The position numbers and the translations under genes are program-made. Source: Austropuccinia psidii (lineage: Eukaryota > Basidiomycota > Pucciniomycetes > Pucciniales > Sphaerophragmiaceae). From it: a stretch of 64,000 nucleotides of DNA. How positions within the stretch are numbered: position 1 is the stretch's first letter; each line of letters starts with the position of its first letter. The stretch spans positions 63,709,112 to 63,773,111 of the forward strand of contig JALGQZ010000004.1 in assembly GCA_023105745.1 (NCBI GenBank), written 5' to 3'. This document shows, one piece after another, positions 10,353 to 23,238 of this stretch. A model generated the notes under the pieces. The model did not search any database. It was not told the DNA's origin and was given only the letters and a program-made list of their open reading frames with translations.

Positions 10353-12914
10353 TGTAACAACCACTAAGCAGAGGTAAGGGTATTCATACTTACACCCACT
10401 CAAAAACCTCAAACCAGCAAACCCACTGCATGTATCAGCATTCAGTTTCAGCAATCTTCTTTTTCTGAAACATGCATACAGCCTGTTAGCTTTGTTACAG
10501 GCTGGAATTAGCCAATACAGTTTGGATACACCATCCCCAAACTGCATGATCACTCAATACCACCAATACTCTTGTACAGATCCTGTGCAGCCATAGAGGA
10601 CCTGTATTGGCCAGACTCAATTCAATCATAAAGTCTTATCATAAAAATTCTATGTCTGTATCAGGGCTGGTGATTCTTACATATACCAGCCCCTCTTTCT
10701 CCCCCCTGGGGATTTTTCCCCAGTTAATTAATTTAGTATATTTATTATTTTATAATTATTCTTATCCTTATTTTGGGGTATTATAATTATTTGATTTTAA
10801 GTTAGTCTTTGCCTGTACAGTATTAGTTGGGTGGCCATATCCTTATTAACCCTTCTCTTTCCATTATGACAAGTTGAAGTAGTGGACTTGGACTTGTTTG
10901 TGGTTGTGTAAGGTGTGGATATGAAACTTTGATTAAAAATCAAGTACTTTTCCTGTCCTCAAAATTTGTATAAGGTAAAAATAAACTAAAAATAGTAAAG
11001 AATATTATTTTTAAGAGAAAACATGCCACGTTTATTGCTTATAACTTTATTAGTATAAAACAATAATATTATAAAGATTTATTGTTTTACCAACAATAAA
11101 AATTTATCCAAAAAATACTCTACAAGAGATATTTTAAGGCTACAAAAGAAATTTCTTCAAGAGCAATTTCAATTGGAATTAATTGAGCAAAGAACTGCAA
11201 GAAATTAATTAAAGAACAAAGTCTTCAAAAAGAATATTAAAGAGAAAACACGCCCAAAAGTGACCAGAGTGAATTTGGAAACAAAGTGACAAAGTTTACA
11301 GTGATGAAAGATGCTTTAATTCCCTTTTGGGGTGGTTCAGGGGTAAAAATGATTATAAAAGTTAGAAACAATGATTATAATGATTTTTTCACATGGTTAA
11401 GAGGCTTAAAATGATTTAATAAAGGTGTTTGGAATCCCTTATTGATTGGTTTAACAATGTTTAACCTAATTATAAAAGGAAAAAGATTCTAACATGAAGA
11501 GAAAAGTGGGGCAAAGAAGACATTCTTTAATAGCCATCAGTTTTCTTACTCCAAAAGTAAAATTTACTCTTGTCAGTCGTGAAAAACAGTCTGATAACAG
11601 AAAAGCCAATTATGGAATCATTGAACCCTGATTTAGACCAAAAAGGGCTGGTTTAAGCCATTTTTAGCCATTTTAGACCCTTAAATCAGCCATTACTATA
11701 GCAATACCTGGTCTAGAGCCTTCAAAACATGTCAGAATGTGTGTAAGAGACGTAGAAACCAGTTAAAACTGTTTTTACTATGATGGTTTTTTCTTAAGGG
11801 TAGTTTTACCCTCTTGGCAACAGCTAAAACTACCCCAGTTGGTATCAAAACCTCATCATCAATTGAGTCCACAGACCCTGTAACTCAATTTCAGGCCAAA
11901 AGTGACAAACTTTTGCGTGAATTTTGACATCCCACGTCTGTCAGCAAGGATTTTGGGGGTCTAGCTCCCCCTTAGAGCTGGAGTTCCTTTTCCCCCCCAC
12001 ATTTAATCTTTCCAATTTATTTTTCCTTTAATTCCTCATCATGTATTATACTTATAATTTACATATGTAATTCAATTGAACTGTACAGTACAATACAGTA
12101 ATAATTGATACCTCATATGTAAATCAAAGTTCACTTATGTAATACACGCGCACATTTTGACATTTCAATTGAATTCAATTGAAAATACTTCAATTCATCA
12201 TAACTTCTAAACTAAACACAACACCTCAATTTTAACACAAAAATTGATGGTTAACACCACATGTGGTGTGAATTAAATTAAAGTTTTGAGGATTTTCAAT
12301 TTTGTATTGAAAATACTAAAAACTTAATTTAAGCTTATTTAGAGTTGAGTTACAAGAATTTCACTCAGAGGTGACCCCTCCTGATTTTTTATGAGGAATC
12401 CAATGGTGAAATAATTTTTATTTGTTTATTTATTGGATAAAAATTTATAATAATTTTTATTTAACTTTTTTCCAAATTTATTTAATTTTTTCCAATTTTG
12501 TTAAAAATTCATTTTTACTTAATTTTTTCAAGTATAAATGTAATTTTATAATTCCAAAATTTAATATAATTTTATTTTTAAATTGTAATTAAATTTTTTT
12601 ATTTTGAATATAATTTTATATTTATATTTTGATTTTTATTTTAATAATATAAATAAATTTATTTTATTTATATTAATATGTTAATTTTTTATTTGTGGTC
12701 TTTTGGGTATATGAAATTACCTCTAAGGTTCACAGGTTGACTCTTTTATTCTTACTCTTATTCTTTTTTGCTGCCTTTCTTATATTCTTTTATATAGTAA
12801 TGCATCTCATAACACTCTTAAGTTTATTCTTTCTTACCATATCCTGAGCCCCCATAAGTAAGTCCCAGTTTACTGAGTACCAGGCCCTCTTCACTTAGAA
12901 GAGCCCCTGTGACA
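10353..12914 (-). repeat. Solo LTR of a further family (family V, ~729 bp) interrupted by a family III LTR
   Basis: It splits R2 gag exactly between codons that are adjacent in R5 (ENVI and SAKDIPK). The insert has TGTAAC...TGTGACA ends and imperfect 5-bp target duplications, ATAGC (10348-10352) and ATAAC (12915-12919). The R5 sequence shows that ATAAC was the original site. Without the nested family III LTR it is about 729 bp. Read on the minus strand it starts TGTCACAGGGGC and has a TATA-like box (CTATATAAAAG) near 12789-12799. No internal region is present, so it is a solo LTR or a short non-autonomous element. It contains an 8-bp stem (GGGCTGGT/ACCAGCCC) near 10665-10695. Confidence 0.75.
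10907..12734 (-). repeat. Solo LTR, family III (1828 bp)
   Basis: It matches the R3 and R6 LTRs end to end in reverse orientation, beginning TGTAAGGTGTGG and ending AAGGTTCACA. It is flanked by a perfect 5-bp target duplication GGTTG (10902-10906 and 12735-12739), so it is an insertion into the family V LTR followed by LTR-LTR recombination. The TATAAAAG box of R3 reads TATTAAAG here (near 11528-11535). Confidence 0.93.
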
Positions 12915-14172
12915 ATAACATTTTCTCCTAGAAAAGGGTTTAGACTTCCTTTTACTGAAGGTTTCTCTTCCGTCAAATGTGTTGAATGTCTTGGCATATG
13001 TGGATTTGGTTCATAACTCTTATGAATTTGTTCTACATGTGAAAGAATTTCATCCTTTAATTTATGCCTTTCACTGTCACTCCTTGCCAAATGTATGGCA
13101 AAGTGATTGGTAATATCAATTACTGTTAAGACATGATTTTTCATAATCTTAAGCGGGTCATTAATATTTTTAGTGGAAAGATCTTCCATTTCATCATCTT
13201 GGATTTGATACTTACTCTCAATTCTGTCACATGTATTGGATATTAATTCAAGTTTGGCAATTGTAGACTTATGCAATTGAGCAGAATTTTTGTTATTATT
13301 TTTAAGGTCATTAATATACAATGTTATTTGAGTTAACTTTGCATCAATTTTACCAATTTCTACATTAATTCTGGCTCTAACAAATTGTATTTCTTGTTTT
13401 ATTTGAATTGAAAAGTCCTGTTCATCCTCTCCTGCTCTTTGGCTGTGAATTCCATAAGAGTCCTGGCCATATTGAGGACACTTTCCACTGCTGAAGGCTC
13501 CAATTTGGGGATCCTGTACCCCTGTGGGTAAGGTCTGTGCCAATTGGCTTTTCCTTTTCCCTTTCCTTGATGGTTCTTGGGACCTCTCTGCTTTGTCTGA
13601 GGTCCTTTGGGCTTGTATTTGGACACTTCTGGAGCTGGTTTGGAGCTGGTAGATGCCACTGGGCCTTCTTTCTTCAAAGCTGGAGTAATTTCCAGTTTCT
13701 TCTTCTGGTCTATGGATAGAAGAAGTTGGTTCTTCAACCAGTTCTTTATCTTTTGACCTTGTCTTTGCAAGAAAGTGGGCTCCACCCTCCTAAGAGTTCT
13801 ATGGTATTCTCCTGACCAAGAAAGCTCTTGATGTGCAAGTAGGAGTTCATGGCCCCCTGCCAAAGGCTTGGGCATATTTCCCACTCCTTTTCTGCTGCTC
13901 TGAACCAGTTTTTTTATTGGGACTGATATATTTCTATTGCTGCCACCTGGAAATGGTTCAGCCCTTGATATTTTACCTTCAATTAGTTCAGGCTCAGAGT
14001 TCACATCAAAGCTTTTGGGTACAGACCTCGGGGAATGGGGGCCAACTCTGGCATCCTCCAGACATGTCTTTCTTGAGGAATAATTGCCATATATGGCCCC
14101 AGTCTTGCCTCTTCCTTGTGCACATCCATCTGGTTGGATTGAATAGTTTCTTTCATTTCTGGTATGCACCAT
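12915..14172 (-). pseudogene. gag: R2 Gag N-terminal half, frameshifted
   Basis: The ATG at 14172 begins MVHTRN, as in R5, and lies inside the predicted intron. Compared with R5, one A is missing from a poly-A run near 13760 (CAAAAG against CAAAAAG), so the gag frame runs into the overlapping accessory frame and ends at 13399 with the accessory C-terminus (GYRIPKLEPSAVES...). The true gag continuation is a second open stretch that enters at about 13540 and runs down to the family V insertion at 12915. Capsid and nucleocapsid parts lie beyond the insertion at 9648-10352. Confidence 0.8.
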
Positions 14173-14229
14173 TTTTCATGTCAATTGAATAGAAAATGAA
14201 AGATAAAAACAGAAAAAACAAAAACACAC
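14159..14229 (-). other. R2 predicted intron containing the gag ATG
   Basis: On the minus strand the donor is AAAAG|GTGTGT and the acceptor ATACCAG, 71 nt in all, with the gag ATG at 14172 inside. Removing it joins the leader exon to the accessory frame ([16 protein letters not shown]...), which matches the R5 accessory exon. A second 63-nt intron (GTCTGT...ATCAAG) is also present at the R5-equivalent position. R5 has TTGACGTG where R2 has TTGACATG, a typical CpG decay. Confidence 0.55.
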
Positions 14230-14373
14230 CTTTTGGTGGTTGTTTGGATTGCTCTGTTCTAAATAAAGTGCATCTCTTGAAAATTTTTAATTCAATGCTT
14301 TCTTCAGATTCTGGACTAGTAATATATCTCTTACTGAGCTTATTACCAGCTGAACTGTACTTGATTAACGACA
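14230..14373 (-). CDS. R2 leader exon (accessory N-terminus)
   Basis: This is an open minus-strand segment starting AG|TGTCG and ending at the AAAAG donor with one base of a split codon left over. It encodes a Ser/Glu-rich peptide including SKRYITSPES, shared with R5. It has no ATG of its own, so an A from an upstream exon would complete the start codon. Confidence 0.45.
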
Positions 14374-14756
14374 CTCAAAAAATTGATAAAAGAAAGAAAT
14401 TTGTTATTTTTTATGCTTTTAGGATTTTTTTATAAGTTTTATTATTTTTAGATGTAAAAGAAATGATTCTTTTTAAAGAAAAAGAAGTAAAATTTAATAA
14501 TTTGAACTTAAGATTAATTCAGAGTAGCTCAAAGAATAATTTCATATGTTTTTGGATGTGAAAAAAGCCATGTGTAAAAAAAGTATAAAATTAAACCAAA
14601 TTCCTCAATGAAAAATATTTCAAAGACAATTTCAAAAATAAAAATGATTTTAACTTCAAATTGAAAGAAAAAAATTATCAAATTAATATACTTTAGAGCT
14701 TAAAAATATATTAATTGAGGGTACAAGGTTCAAAAAAACATGGCCAGGATGGCAAA
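14374..14756 (-). other. R2 leader with degenerate primer-binding site
   Basis: This AT-rich leader is alignable to R5. The primer-binding site next to the LTR is mutated (CCAGGATGGCAAA against CCAGGCCCCCAAA on the plus strand). There is no gene. Confidence 0.55.
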
Positions 14757-16664
14757 TGTAAGATTTTTCTATGAAACTGTTGATAATATTACTATTAATC
14801 AACAGTACTATGACTGTTATTATGAAATATAATAATGAAATTCTTATAACCACAATTAAATAATTAATTAATTGACTATTTCTTTTACTTGTTATACACT
14901 ACTAGCTATTATAACAGTAAGCAGTAAATGTTTACAACAACCAATTACTAGAAGTATTTAATAATAAAACTTCTTTATTAAAATAATAAAATTATTTTAA
15001 TATATAATTATATTTTTCATTAATAATTATAAGTATAAATCTTGAAGAAAGCTATTACCAGAGAAAAAACTTTAAGAATTAATAATAAATCACTCACTAA
15101 TACTCCAATGAGCCTTAGAAAGAAAATGGTAGAGAGATTTGACATATAATTGTGGATTTAAAGGATCAAAAAAATGATTCATAACAACATTAAAACAATA
15201 TATGGTTTTTTTCTATGATTTCAAGTCTCTCTGATTGATTCTGAAAGAATTTAAACACTTAAGAAAATATTTTAACTAATACTTACTTGTTGGTAATAAA
15301 GATACAATTGGTAAATAGATGATTTGGAAAAAAACAGCAAGAGGAGGCCTGTTTTAAGTCTAAGACAGCTCAAAGAGGTGTGCCATGGAGCAAACTTAAA
15401 AACCAGTGAGTGAGAAAGCAATAATCCTTTTTTTAATGATTGCATCATCTGTTGTCATGTAAGATTATCATAATTACTTAATTGATGCTTTTATGTGACT
15501 ACCAACCAAAATATGGTTAAGAATGAAAGGAGTAAAAGCTTTAAATCTTCTTTCATTTCAAAATAAACATTAATTTCTCAAATTTGTCAATTTTATTGGA
15601 AATTTTATCACAGTTTGCATTTTCTGTGAATTTTTGATAATTTAGTATTTCACATGGAGTTATCAAAAATGGACTGTAAGTAAAACTTCTAATTTTACTT
15701 ATTAAGCTATAATTCTTTTTGGTTTCTTTATGGTTAATACTTTTCTCCATTGTTCCTGAAAACTTCAGAAAGATTAATTAATAATTGTATTTTTAATGCA
15801 TTTTTGAAGTTTTTACCTCATTTCTACATAGAATTGCAAATAACACTATATATCAGGTTGCTATGAGGTAAATCAATGGATACTAGTCCAAAAAGGGTTT
15901 TAATTACTCTTTTGGGGCCTTTCCATGGAAAATTATTAAGAATTAACAAGGTTACAGGAGTCTAAGTTGCTTGTTACCTCTCTGTCACATCAAAATAGTA
16001 GCTTATTTGCAATTTTCTTATGATTTAATGAGATTTTAACTTGGTAACTAGGTTCCAAAAAGGTTTTAGTATGCTAATTGAGCCAAGAACATCCATAGAT
16101 CTAAGATTTAGATCTATGCATGCCTTGGAGGCCTCAGAAGCTGGGTTACCCTGGCTCTCTTTGATGTCTTTTGTCCCCCTTAGCTATTTTCACGTCAAAA
16201 ATAGAAATTCAGGCTTCAAGACTAATATCCACTGTGGGTTCATCAAAACTGTATGTAAGAATACCATAATAGCAAGTGCCACACACATGCATAACACTAT
16301 TCTTAGTGTAGATGTAACATGGAATATCTCACATTCCCATTATTTTGGCGTGAGATTAAGAAAAACAAAAAAATTCACAATTTTTTTATGTGGTATTGAA
16401 GTATCTTCCATATTACCACCTCTTAGAGTTAATTTAAGCTTATTCAATCTATGGAGTTACCCTAGGTGAATCTTTGTGTAAAATCCAAATTTGGCCTTAA
16501 GTCCATGGATTTACTTGCTAAAGAAAATTTATTCATCTTTTCTGAAATAAAAAATGATGAATTTTGAATATCTGCATGACTTATGGGTTATGCATAGTCC
16601 AGAATTTATTTTTAAAGATAGTTGTGGCCTATTTGGGTATTTAAAATATACCTCAAGGCTCACA
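14757..16664 (-). repeat. R2 5' LTR (family II, 1908 bp)
   Basis: On the plus strand it starts TGTAAGATTT and ends CAAGGCTCACA, and is collinear with both 1920-bp LTRs of R5. It is followed by CATAT. A 142-codon open frame at 16041-16469 is chance: its equivalent has a stop in R5. Confidence 0.88.
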
Positions 16665-16669
16665 CATAT

Positions 16670-18283
16670 TTTATGAATGAGATGAAATTAAAACATTGAT
16701 TTACAAGATCCCAGATGTGATACTGATGGAAGAATAAAATTCTTTAAATATGATCTGTAATTAATTTTAATCCTACTACAATATTTAAAATGGATGGATT
16801 GCACATCTTTAACCAAGCTCAGGAAGATTTTGGCTCAGATATGGAGAATGGGAAATGCAATTTGGGTATAAAGTAAGAAATTGAATCTTTAAGTGACAAA
16901 AGTGACAATGAATAGCAAATGACACATATTTAGTGACACTTTATTTTTAGAAATACTGGAAAAATCCAAGACAGAGTTTCTAGAATCCAAATTCTGAACA
17001 AACATGTCAAGTTTCCCATGGTCAATTTCTGCCTTTTTGGGATTGGTGACACAATACAAATCAGCCAAGCAATTGCTAATGGATTTTTTACTCCAAGTTC
17101 AATAAGACTTTACTCATATCTTTCATTAATTTCTTGATTAGTCCACAAAATCACAATCCACAAACTGGTAATTGAGACTGGAGAAATAAACCCATACCAA
17201 TCAGAATTTCAGGATTTTTGTGGCCTTTATTACTGCTTTATGTGTTGAAAGCTCAGTTTCACCTGGGTTAATTTGAAAATATGCAGTTACGGATCAAATG
17301 AGTAATATTATATTTCTGTAATAAAGGAATGACTTGAAGATGAATGGAGGATGATAAAGGTACCAAAATATGAAATACAAACAAAAAAACAATATGTAGT
17401 AAATGAAATAAAAAGTTGGAAATCATATGGAGATTCAAAAAAAATGTAATGAAAAAATATTTGAGAAGTTTGAGAAAAAAGAGATATTAAAAAGGTTGAA
17501 ATTATGGGAGGGATGAGCTAGAAAGAGGAACATTGATTCAAGAGCTTAAAAACAAAAATATAAATAAATGGGGGAAGACTCAAGGAGAAAATTCTCAAAA
17601 GATGAATCAAAAAGAAAAAATATGGAGGTAGAAGGGTGATGTGGGGGATAGGGCCAAAAAAAAGAAGACACTTTTCTCTCTTCCCAGCCCCTATTGAGAT
17701 GATGGATAGCTGAACAGGGTAAAAAAAAAGGCAGATATTTCCCTGGATCTGAATATAAATGGGCTTACAGGGTGGGGATGTGGGTGGTATATTCCAATGG
17801 CAGAAGTCTTGGGGTAAGCCATTGGTTCATTTGGTCATTTATTATTACCCTTATGCCCCTGGACCATCTCTTCTTGGCTGTTAACTTTAAATATTGTTAT
17901 TAGAAGCTCTTTAATCATAACATTTCTTTTCAGTTCCCTTCTCAAAAAATCCAACAAATAATAATTGTAGAAATCCCTTGGTAGCATTGAAAATTCCTTT
18001 AAAATCTCTCTTGTATGAATATATATTTCTAGTGAAAAAATAAATATCTATACAAATAACCATGAGCAAAGTGGCTACACCTGACAGCAGGTGTTGAAAT
18101 TGGAGACAGATTGGATTCAGGTTGGAGTTAGGGAAGAAATAAAATTTGGAAATAGAATTTTTGGAACAAATTCAAGGCACATATTCAAGCCACAAAGTCT
18201 CAATTCAAATTTTTAATCTCAGTGTTTGGTTAGGATTTCCAAAGTTTAATAATTCAACAGCACATGATAAAAGGAATCATTTA
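16670..18283. other. Unassigned AT-rich stretch
   Basis: I see no gene, RNA or element ends here. The stretch 17640-17880 is less AT-rich and purine-rich but has no long open frame. It may be older, unrecognised repeat or host intergenic DNA. Confidence 0.4.
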
Positions 18284-18288
18284 CATTC

Positions 18289-20845
18289 TGTAAGGTTTGA
18301 CTATGAAACAATAAGTAAAAATTAATAATATTTTACTTATTGTACTATGAATTTCCTTACAAATGAAATAAATAAGATAAAAATAATTCTAATAATAAAG
18401 AATTATTATAATTATGGCGTAAAAAGAATTATATTATTAAATAAATATAATAATATAATTCATATTATAAAAAAATGATATAATAAATAAATATATTAAT
18501 ATAAGATAATTAATATATTTAAAAGCACTTTATTATTGTTACCAACAAATAATAAAGGCGTAGAAAATTGTTTTTATTAATAAAAAACAATTAATAACAA
18601 TAATATTACTAATATTCAAGTTATAAATTAATATAAATACTATTTAGATTAATTATAGAATTATTAAAGTAATAATAGAGAAAAATTATTATAATAAGAG
18701 AAATAACCTACTTTTAATACTTAATATAATAATTTTTAATAATTTTATGTGAGCCTGCAAGCTTGTAAATCTTTACCTGCTATACAGACCCCAATCACTT
18801 TCTTTAAGATTTTGTCTCATTTTCTTTCATTATTTTGTATAAATTCCAAATACTTAAATTTATTATGTTATAATATGAATTTCATCTTGTTGCTATGACT
18901 GATTCCTAAATATGTCATAGTATAAAGCTCCCACTATGTCATCAATCTTGTTTCTATATCTGCTCATGTTGCTATAACAAATCTTACCTCATTAGAACAA
19001 AATTATTTCATATTATTTTGATTTCCAATTTGTACTTACAACATTTAAAGAGGATTAATTCTCTTTGAATTAATCCTCAGAGCTCTTACCAATTATCTTT
19101 TTACATTTAAAATCATTTACATTTTTTTTTAGAAATATCAAGCGCTCTCACTTAGAAGTGATTCAATTCACTTTACCCTTTATAGTACTGTTGAAGCTTG
19201 AATACCAACAGTACATCATATTAAAATTAGTGAAGCATCTATTAAATTAAAATTAATAGTATTCCACTTCTGATTAGTTTATTAAAATTCCTAATACTTT
19301 AGTCTGGAAGCCACAAAAGAGGCGCCAGCTAACATTTTAGGCCAAAAAATGTAAATACAACTTGTTTAAATTGTGTTTACAATGAATTACAAGAGAAATT
19401 GCAATTTATCTTGATTTTACGTGGAATAGAGGTTTTTAAGAGAAATTTAAACAAAATAATTAAATAATTGTAATTATCACATCAAAGATGATTATTATAA
19501 TACAATTATCTTTGGTCTTTAATAATATAAAAGTTTTATATATAAAGAATAAAGAAATTACCTTTTGATTTAATGATTTAGTGTTTTGTAAGCGTCTGAG
19601 GGGAAAACAGAGTAAAAAGAGCTCTATTTATAGTAAATACCTCCCTCCTAGAGTCAAAAAGGCCTCTATTAGACGTGTACTGATTCGTTCTACTAGAATT
19701 GATCAATATTTTAAGGTTTGGTGATGATTACATCAAGATCAAACCATCTTACCTCATAATTACGCCCTTATTTAGAGTTATCACTATAACACTAAGTTTA
19801 ATGACATCATAGGCTTGGAAGAAGCCTAATCTTTGTGGATTTTATTAGTATCAATCATATTCTAATAGTATTCACAAGCTTTATCACTTATATGACTGTT
19901 AAACTCAAAATAAGATTACAGTGAGTGATCTTAAATGATCAAATTAAACCTTAAACTTTGATCATTAATAAATTTCAAGTTATACACGCTAAAGCTATTC
20001 TGAGAGTGGATTCTTATAGCTTGGCATGTCCCTATTACATTTCCAAGAGCATTTTATTACATCATCAAAACTCTATTTTTGATGATTTTTCTTGTAACTG
20101 ATCTTTTCTGTCAAAATCTAATATTTTAAGCTTCAAGCCATGATTTCAAAGGGTTATACCTTGAATATTGTAATAAAAAATTCGTCATTATTCACAAATG
20201 AGCTAGTATAATCTGACTGTCTACCTTTTTTTAAGTTTGGACCACTTTCACAACAAGGTGGTCAACAGCTCTATTGATTTTAATCAATAATCCATTATAG
20301 TTTTTAACCTTGTTTATGACTTATGAAATAAAATTCATTTCTGTGTTCCTACAGTAATTACGTCATGACTTTATTTGTGGTTTATCACTCTATCATGTAT
20401 ATTTCAAAAGATATTAGCTAAAATTCTTGAATATATGCGTTGACCAAAAAAGTGCATATATTCAGCTTAACTCTTTAAGTATTGACTTTGGAGAGTAGCT
20501 TCTTAATTGTTTTATGTGTAGAATTTTATGGGGAATCCAATGATCTAATTTATTTCACATGTTGTTTCATTGTTATTTGAAATAATTAAGGATTCATGTT
20601 TTTTATAAGGTGTTATTACTTATAACTCATTAAATATTGACTTTAAAGATATGCCATAAAAATGGTATATGTGTATTTTACCATGAGGAATCCAATGGTG
20701 TAATTCATTTCACATGTTTATTCATTGGCCTTTAAGCTAGACCAATTTTTATGCCTATCTATGGCAGTGTTGTAGTTTGAAGGTAATTATTTTAAATATT
20801 TCTTGTGACCTTTTTGGGTATGTGGTCATATCTCAAAGGTTCACA
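18289..20845 (-). repeat. Solo LTR, family IV (1970 bp plus a 587-bp insert)
   Basis: It is a reverse-orientation copy of the R4 LTR, starting TGTAAGGTTTGACTATG and ending AAAGGTTCACA, flanked by a perfect target duplication CATTC (18284-18288 and 20846-20850). It preserves the TATAAATAGAGCTC promoter-like box (minus strand, near 19620-19633). A smaller LTR is inserted at 18748-19334. Confidence 0.92.
18748..19334. repeat. Small solo LTR-like insert (587 bp), TTTTA target duplication
   Basis: It is absent from the two R4 LTRs at the matching position. Its ends are TGTGAGCC...GCTAACA and it is flanked by a perfect 5-bp duplication TTTTA (18743-18747 and 19335-19339). TG...CA ends with a 5-bp duplication fit a solo LTR of a small LTR element; no coding sequence is present. 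The orientation is undetermined; read on the plus strand there is a TATAAATT near 18838. Confidence 0.8.
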
Positions 20846-20850
20846 CATTC

Positions 20851-23230
20851 CCTCTTTTTTTAATCCTTATCATAATTTTATATAATCTCATTAACCAAAA
20901 AGTTTAAATTTTGAGGTCTTTCTTTTATTTTTTTACATACATATTACAGTTTAAATATGAATTATCCCTCAAACTCACTTACAGAAATTAATAGATCAAT
21001 ATTATTAAAATTGGGACCATGTTACTTTTAAATAAACTTTTCATCAATGAGAAAATGGTTTGTGAACTTTAGTACTTTCTGAACAGATTGGTATTATAGC
21101 AAGATACCCTACCATAAAGGTTTTTTATCTTAAAAAAAATGTATTCTGTAGAAGATATTTTATCCATTACTCCCATCCCTTCTTAAATTTAGTCCTTATT
21201 TGAAACTGAAACAAGCTTTCAAGATCTATGATACAAAGTCATTTTAAGGAGTGGCTCACCAAAATTCTGGGTAAATTAAATGGATTTCACAAGTATTTCA
21301 GCCCATGAAACTCTTGAGAGGAGTGCTTTAGACTTATATCTGGAAGCTATAGATATTCAAAGTAGAATATTTTTGTCTCAAATATAGAACTGGGGACTTC
21401 TTCATTATCTGATCCAAAAAAAAATACATTTCTTACTAATAGCATATTCAATCTTCATAACTATCAAACTTTTCAGGTGATTAAATGTTTTTGTTTTTTG
21501 GTACCAATTTGCCTTTATGTTGAATACTCCTGTTAAAAAATTATGGAGTATGAATTAAATATCTGAATTTTATTCATTAATTTAATATTTGAAAATATAA
21601 TATAATGTAAGTTATAATTTAAAGGAATTCAGGGTAGGAGCTTTATCAAGAAGTAAAACACATTTCTCATGAATAGTACCTCTAGGGCTTCAATTCAATT
21701 ATATTTTCAAATTCTAAGAAAAGGTAATATTCATATATCAATATGGCTGACCCACATTTTCATAAATTATCATATTATTCAAAAAAATCATTATAGTATC
21801 TTTCTAAGTCATTCATTTTGAGATCATTCTGGTTGTAATTCATAAGAGTTTCTATTTTCCCTTTAACACACTTCAACTTTGTTACATTTTCTAATTGTTA
21901 GGAAATATGGATGGCTCTCTATGCACTCAAACATAAGTAATTCAAGCTTAAATTTATAGGTTAATAATTTTAAATATTCTAAGATAACTCTATGAACTTA
22001 GTAATTCTGCACAATTAAAAAAAACTATAACAGCTAATGGAGAAAATAATTCTAGAATTCATTTGAATAGAATTTTTCTTAAGCTTATTAATCCTTATTA
22101 AGATCTGGATTAAACCAGCTGCATATATTAAATAGAATTTCAGATCAACTAAAGTCCACATCTTTATGAGGAAATGAAACATTTAATACAATTTATTTCA
22201 AATAATGGGAATTATATGTAGTATTAAGTCACAAAAGCTAAAATAAAAGATCTCTTTTATCAAATTCATTCCTCAAAATTAATTTGTAAAGATTCTGGGA
22301 GGTCTGTGAAGTTAAAATCCCTTTGATAAACTTATTTAGCCTAGAAGAATAATAAATTGGCAAAAATAAGGTGTTAATAAATTGTAGCTAATTAAGTTAC
22401 ACATGTAGCTCTTTTCATTCTTTCTGAAATAGAACATCAGAAGCATTCTTTATCTCTTTAAAGATTGATTCTTGAAAAAAACCTTGAATCATTTATTAGG
22501 GTAATATTTACAAGAAAGGGACCACATAAATGAGATGGAAACTTTTGGGAAGTAATCTTGAAGTAACACAAATACGACTTCAAAGAAATGTCCAATTAGA
22601 TTCAAAATGTGGTCCAGCTCACTTTTCAAGGATTCAATTCTTATTATTGAAAACCTCTCAATAAATTGACACATCTCATCTCTTTTTTGATTGGGATACA
22701 TGAATAGTGTATCAAAAAAGGTCTTAAAATTGAAAATGAAATTGGTTTCAAAAACTGTATTAAATATGCACTTATATCATGATTAATAGGCTTTTATCTG
22801 TAAAATTTAATGTAAATTTTCAAAATTATATATTGTGAAAATGAATTAAAATTTCAGTTAATCCTAATATTAATCTGAATATTTACTATGATTTAATAGA
22901 ATCATAGGGTAATAAAGCTTTCTGGAATACTTATAACAAACACCTATGCATGATATGGGGATATAACCCCCAGAGATCCATGAACTTCATCCTCATTTAT
23001 TGAAATAGAAAATATATCAATCTCTTGAATTAGTTTTATCAATATCCTACTTAGTACATATAGCTCATTTTTTGTCTTCCACATGTTTTTCTGTTAAGTT
23101 GAACTTTTTTTCTTGACTTTTGGAAGAGAAAAGAAATAAAAAACTCACCAAAAATATTCAGTACATATTCTTAAGAATTTATTAATAAAAGAGTTCAAAT
23201 AGAAGGATAGCTTGGCTTAAAAGAAACAAA
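20851..23230. other. Unassigned AT-rich stretch
   Basis: I see no gene, RNA or repeat ends here. Open frames are short and have no recognisable motif. Confidence 0.4.
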
Positions 23231-23238
23231 TAAATAAA

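Larger units (their letters stand above)
4029..16664 (-). mobile_element. R2: old Ty3-type LTR retrotransposon (family II), broken and nested into
   Basis: This minus-strand element consists of a 3' LTR (4029-5755, its outer end cut off by R1), a polypurine tract, a degenerate pol and gag, a leader and a 5' LTR (14757-16664). Its gag is interrupted at 10353-12914 by a solo LTR that itself carries another solo LTR. Many stops and frameshifts mark it as inactive. It belongs to the same family as R5, with alignable LTRs and proteins, but is much more diverged. CATAT at 16665-16669 would be the right-hand target duplication; its partner lies beyond R1, outside the window. Confidence 0.88.

Noticed and set aside
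16041..16469. 142-codon open frame in the R2 5' LTR, with a related frame at 5118-5345
   Set aside because: The similarity reflects shared LTR DNA. The equivalent position in both R5 LTRs contains a stop early in the frame, so there is no conserved protein.
22489..22701. 70-codon minus-strand frame in unassigned DNA
   Set aside because: It is short, without motif and in AT-rich sequence where such frames arise by chance. The frames at 54171-54410, 57718-57961 and 58664-58855 were rejected for the same reason.
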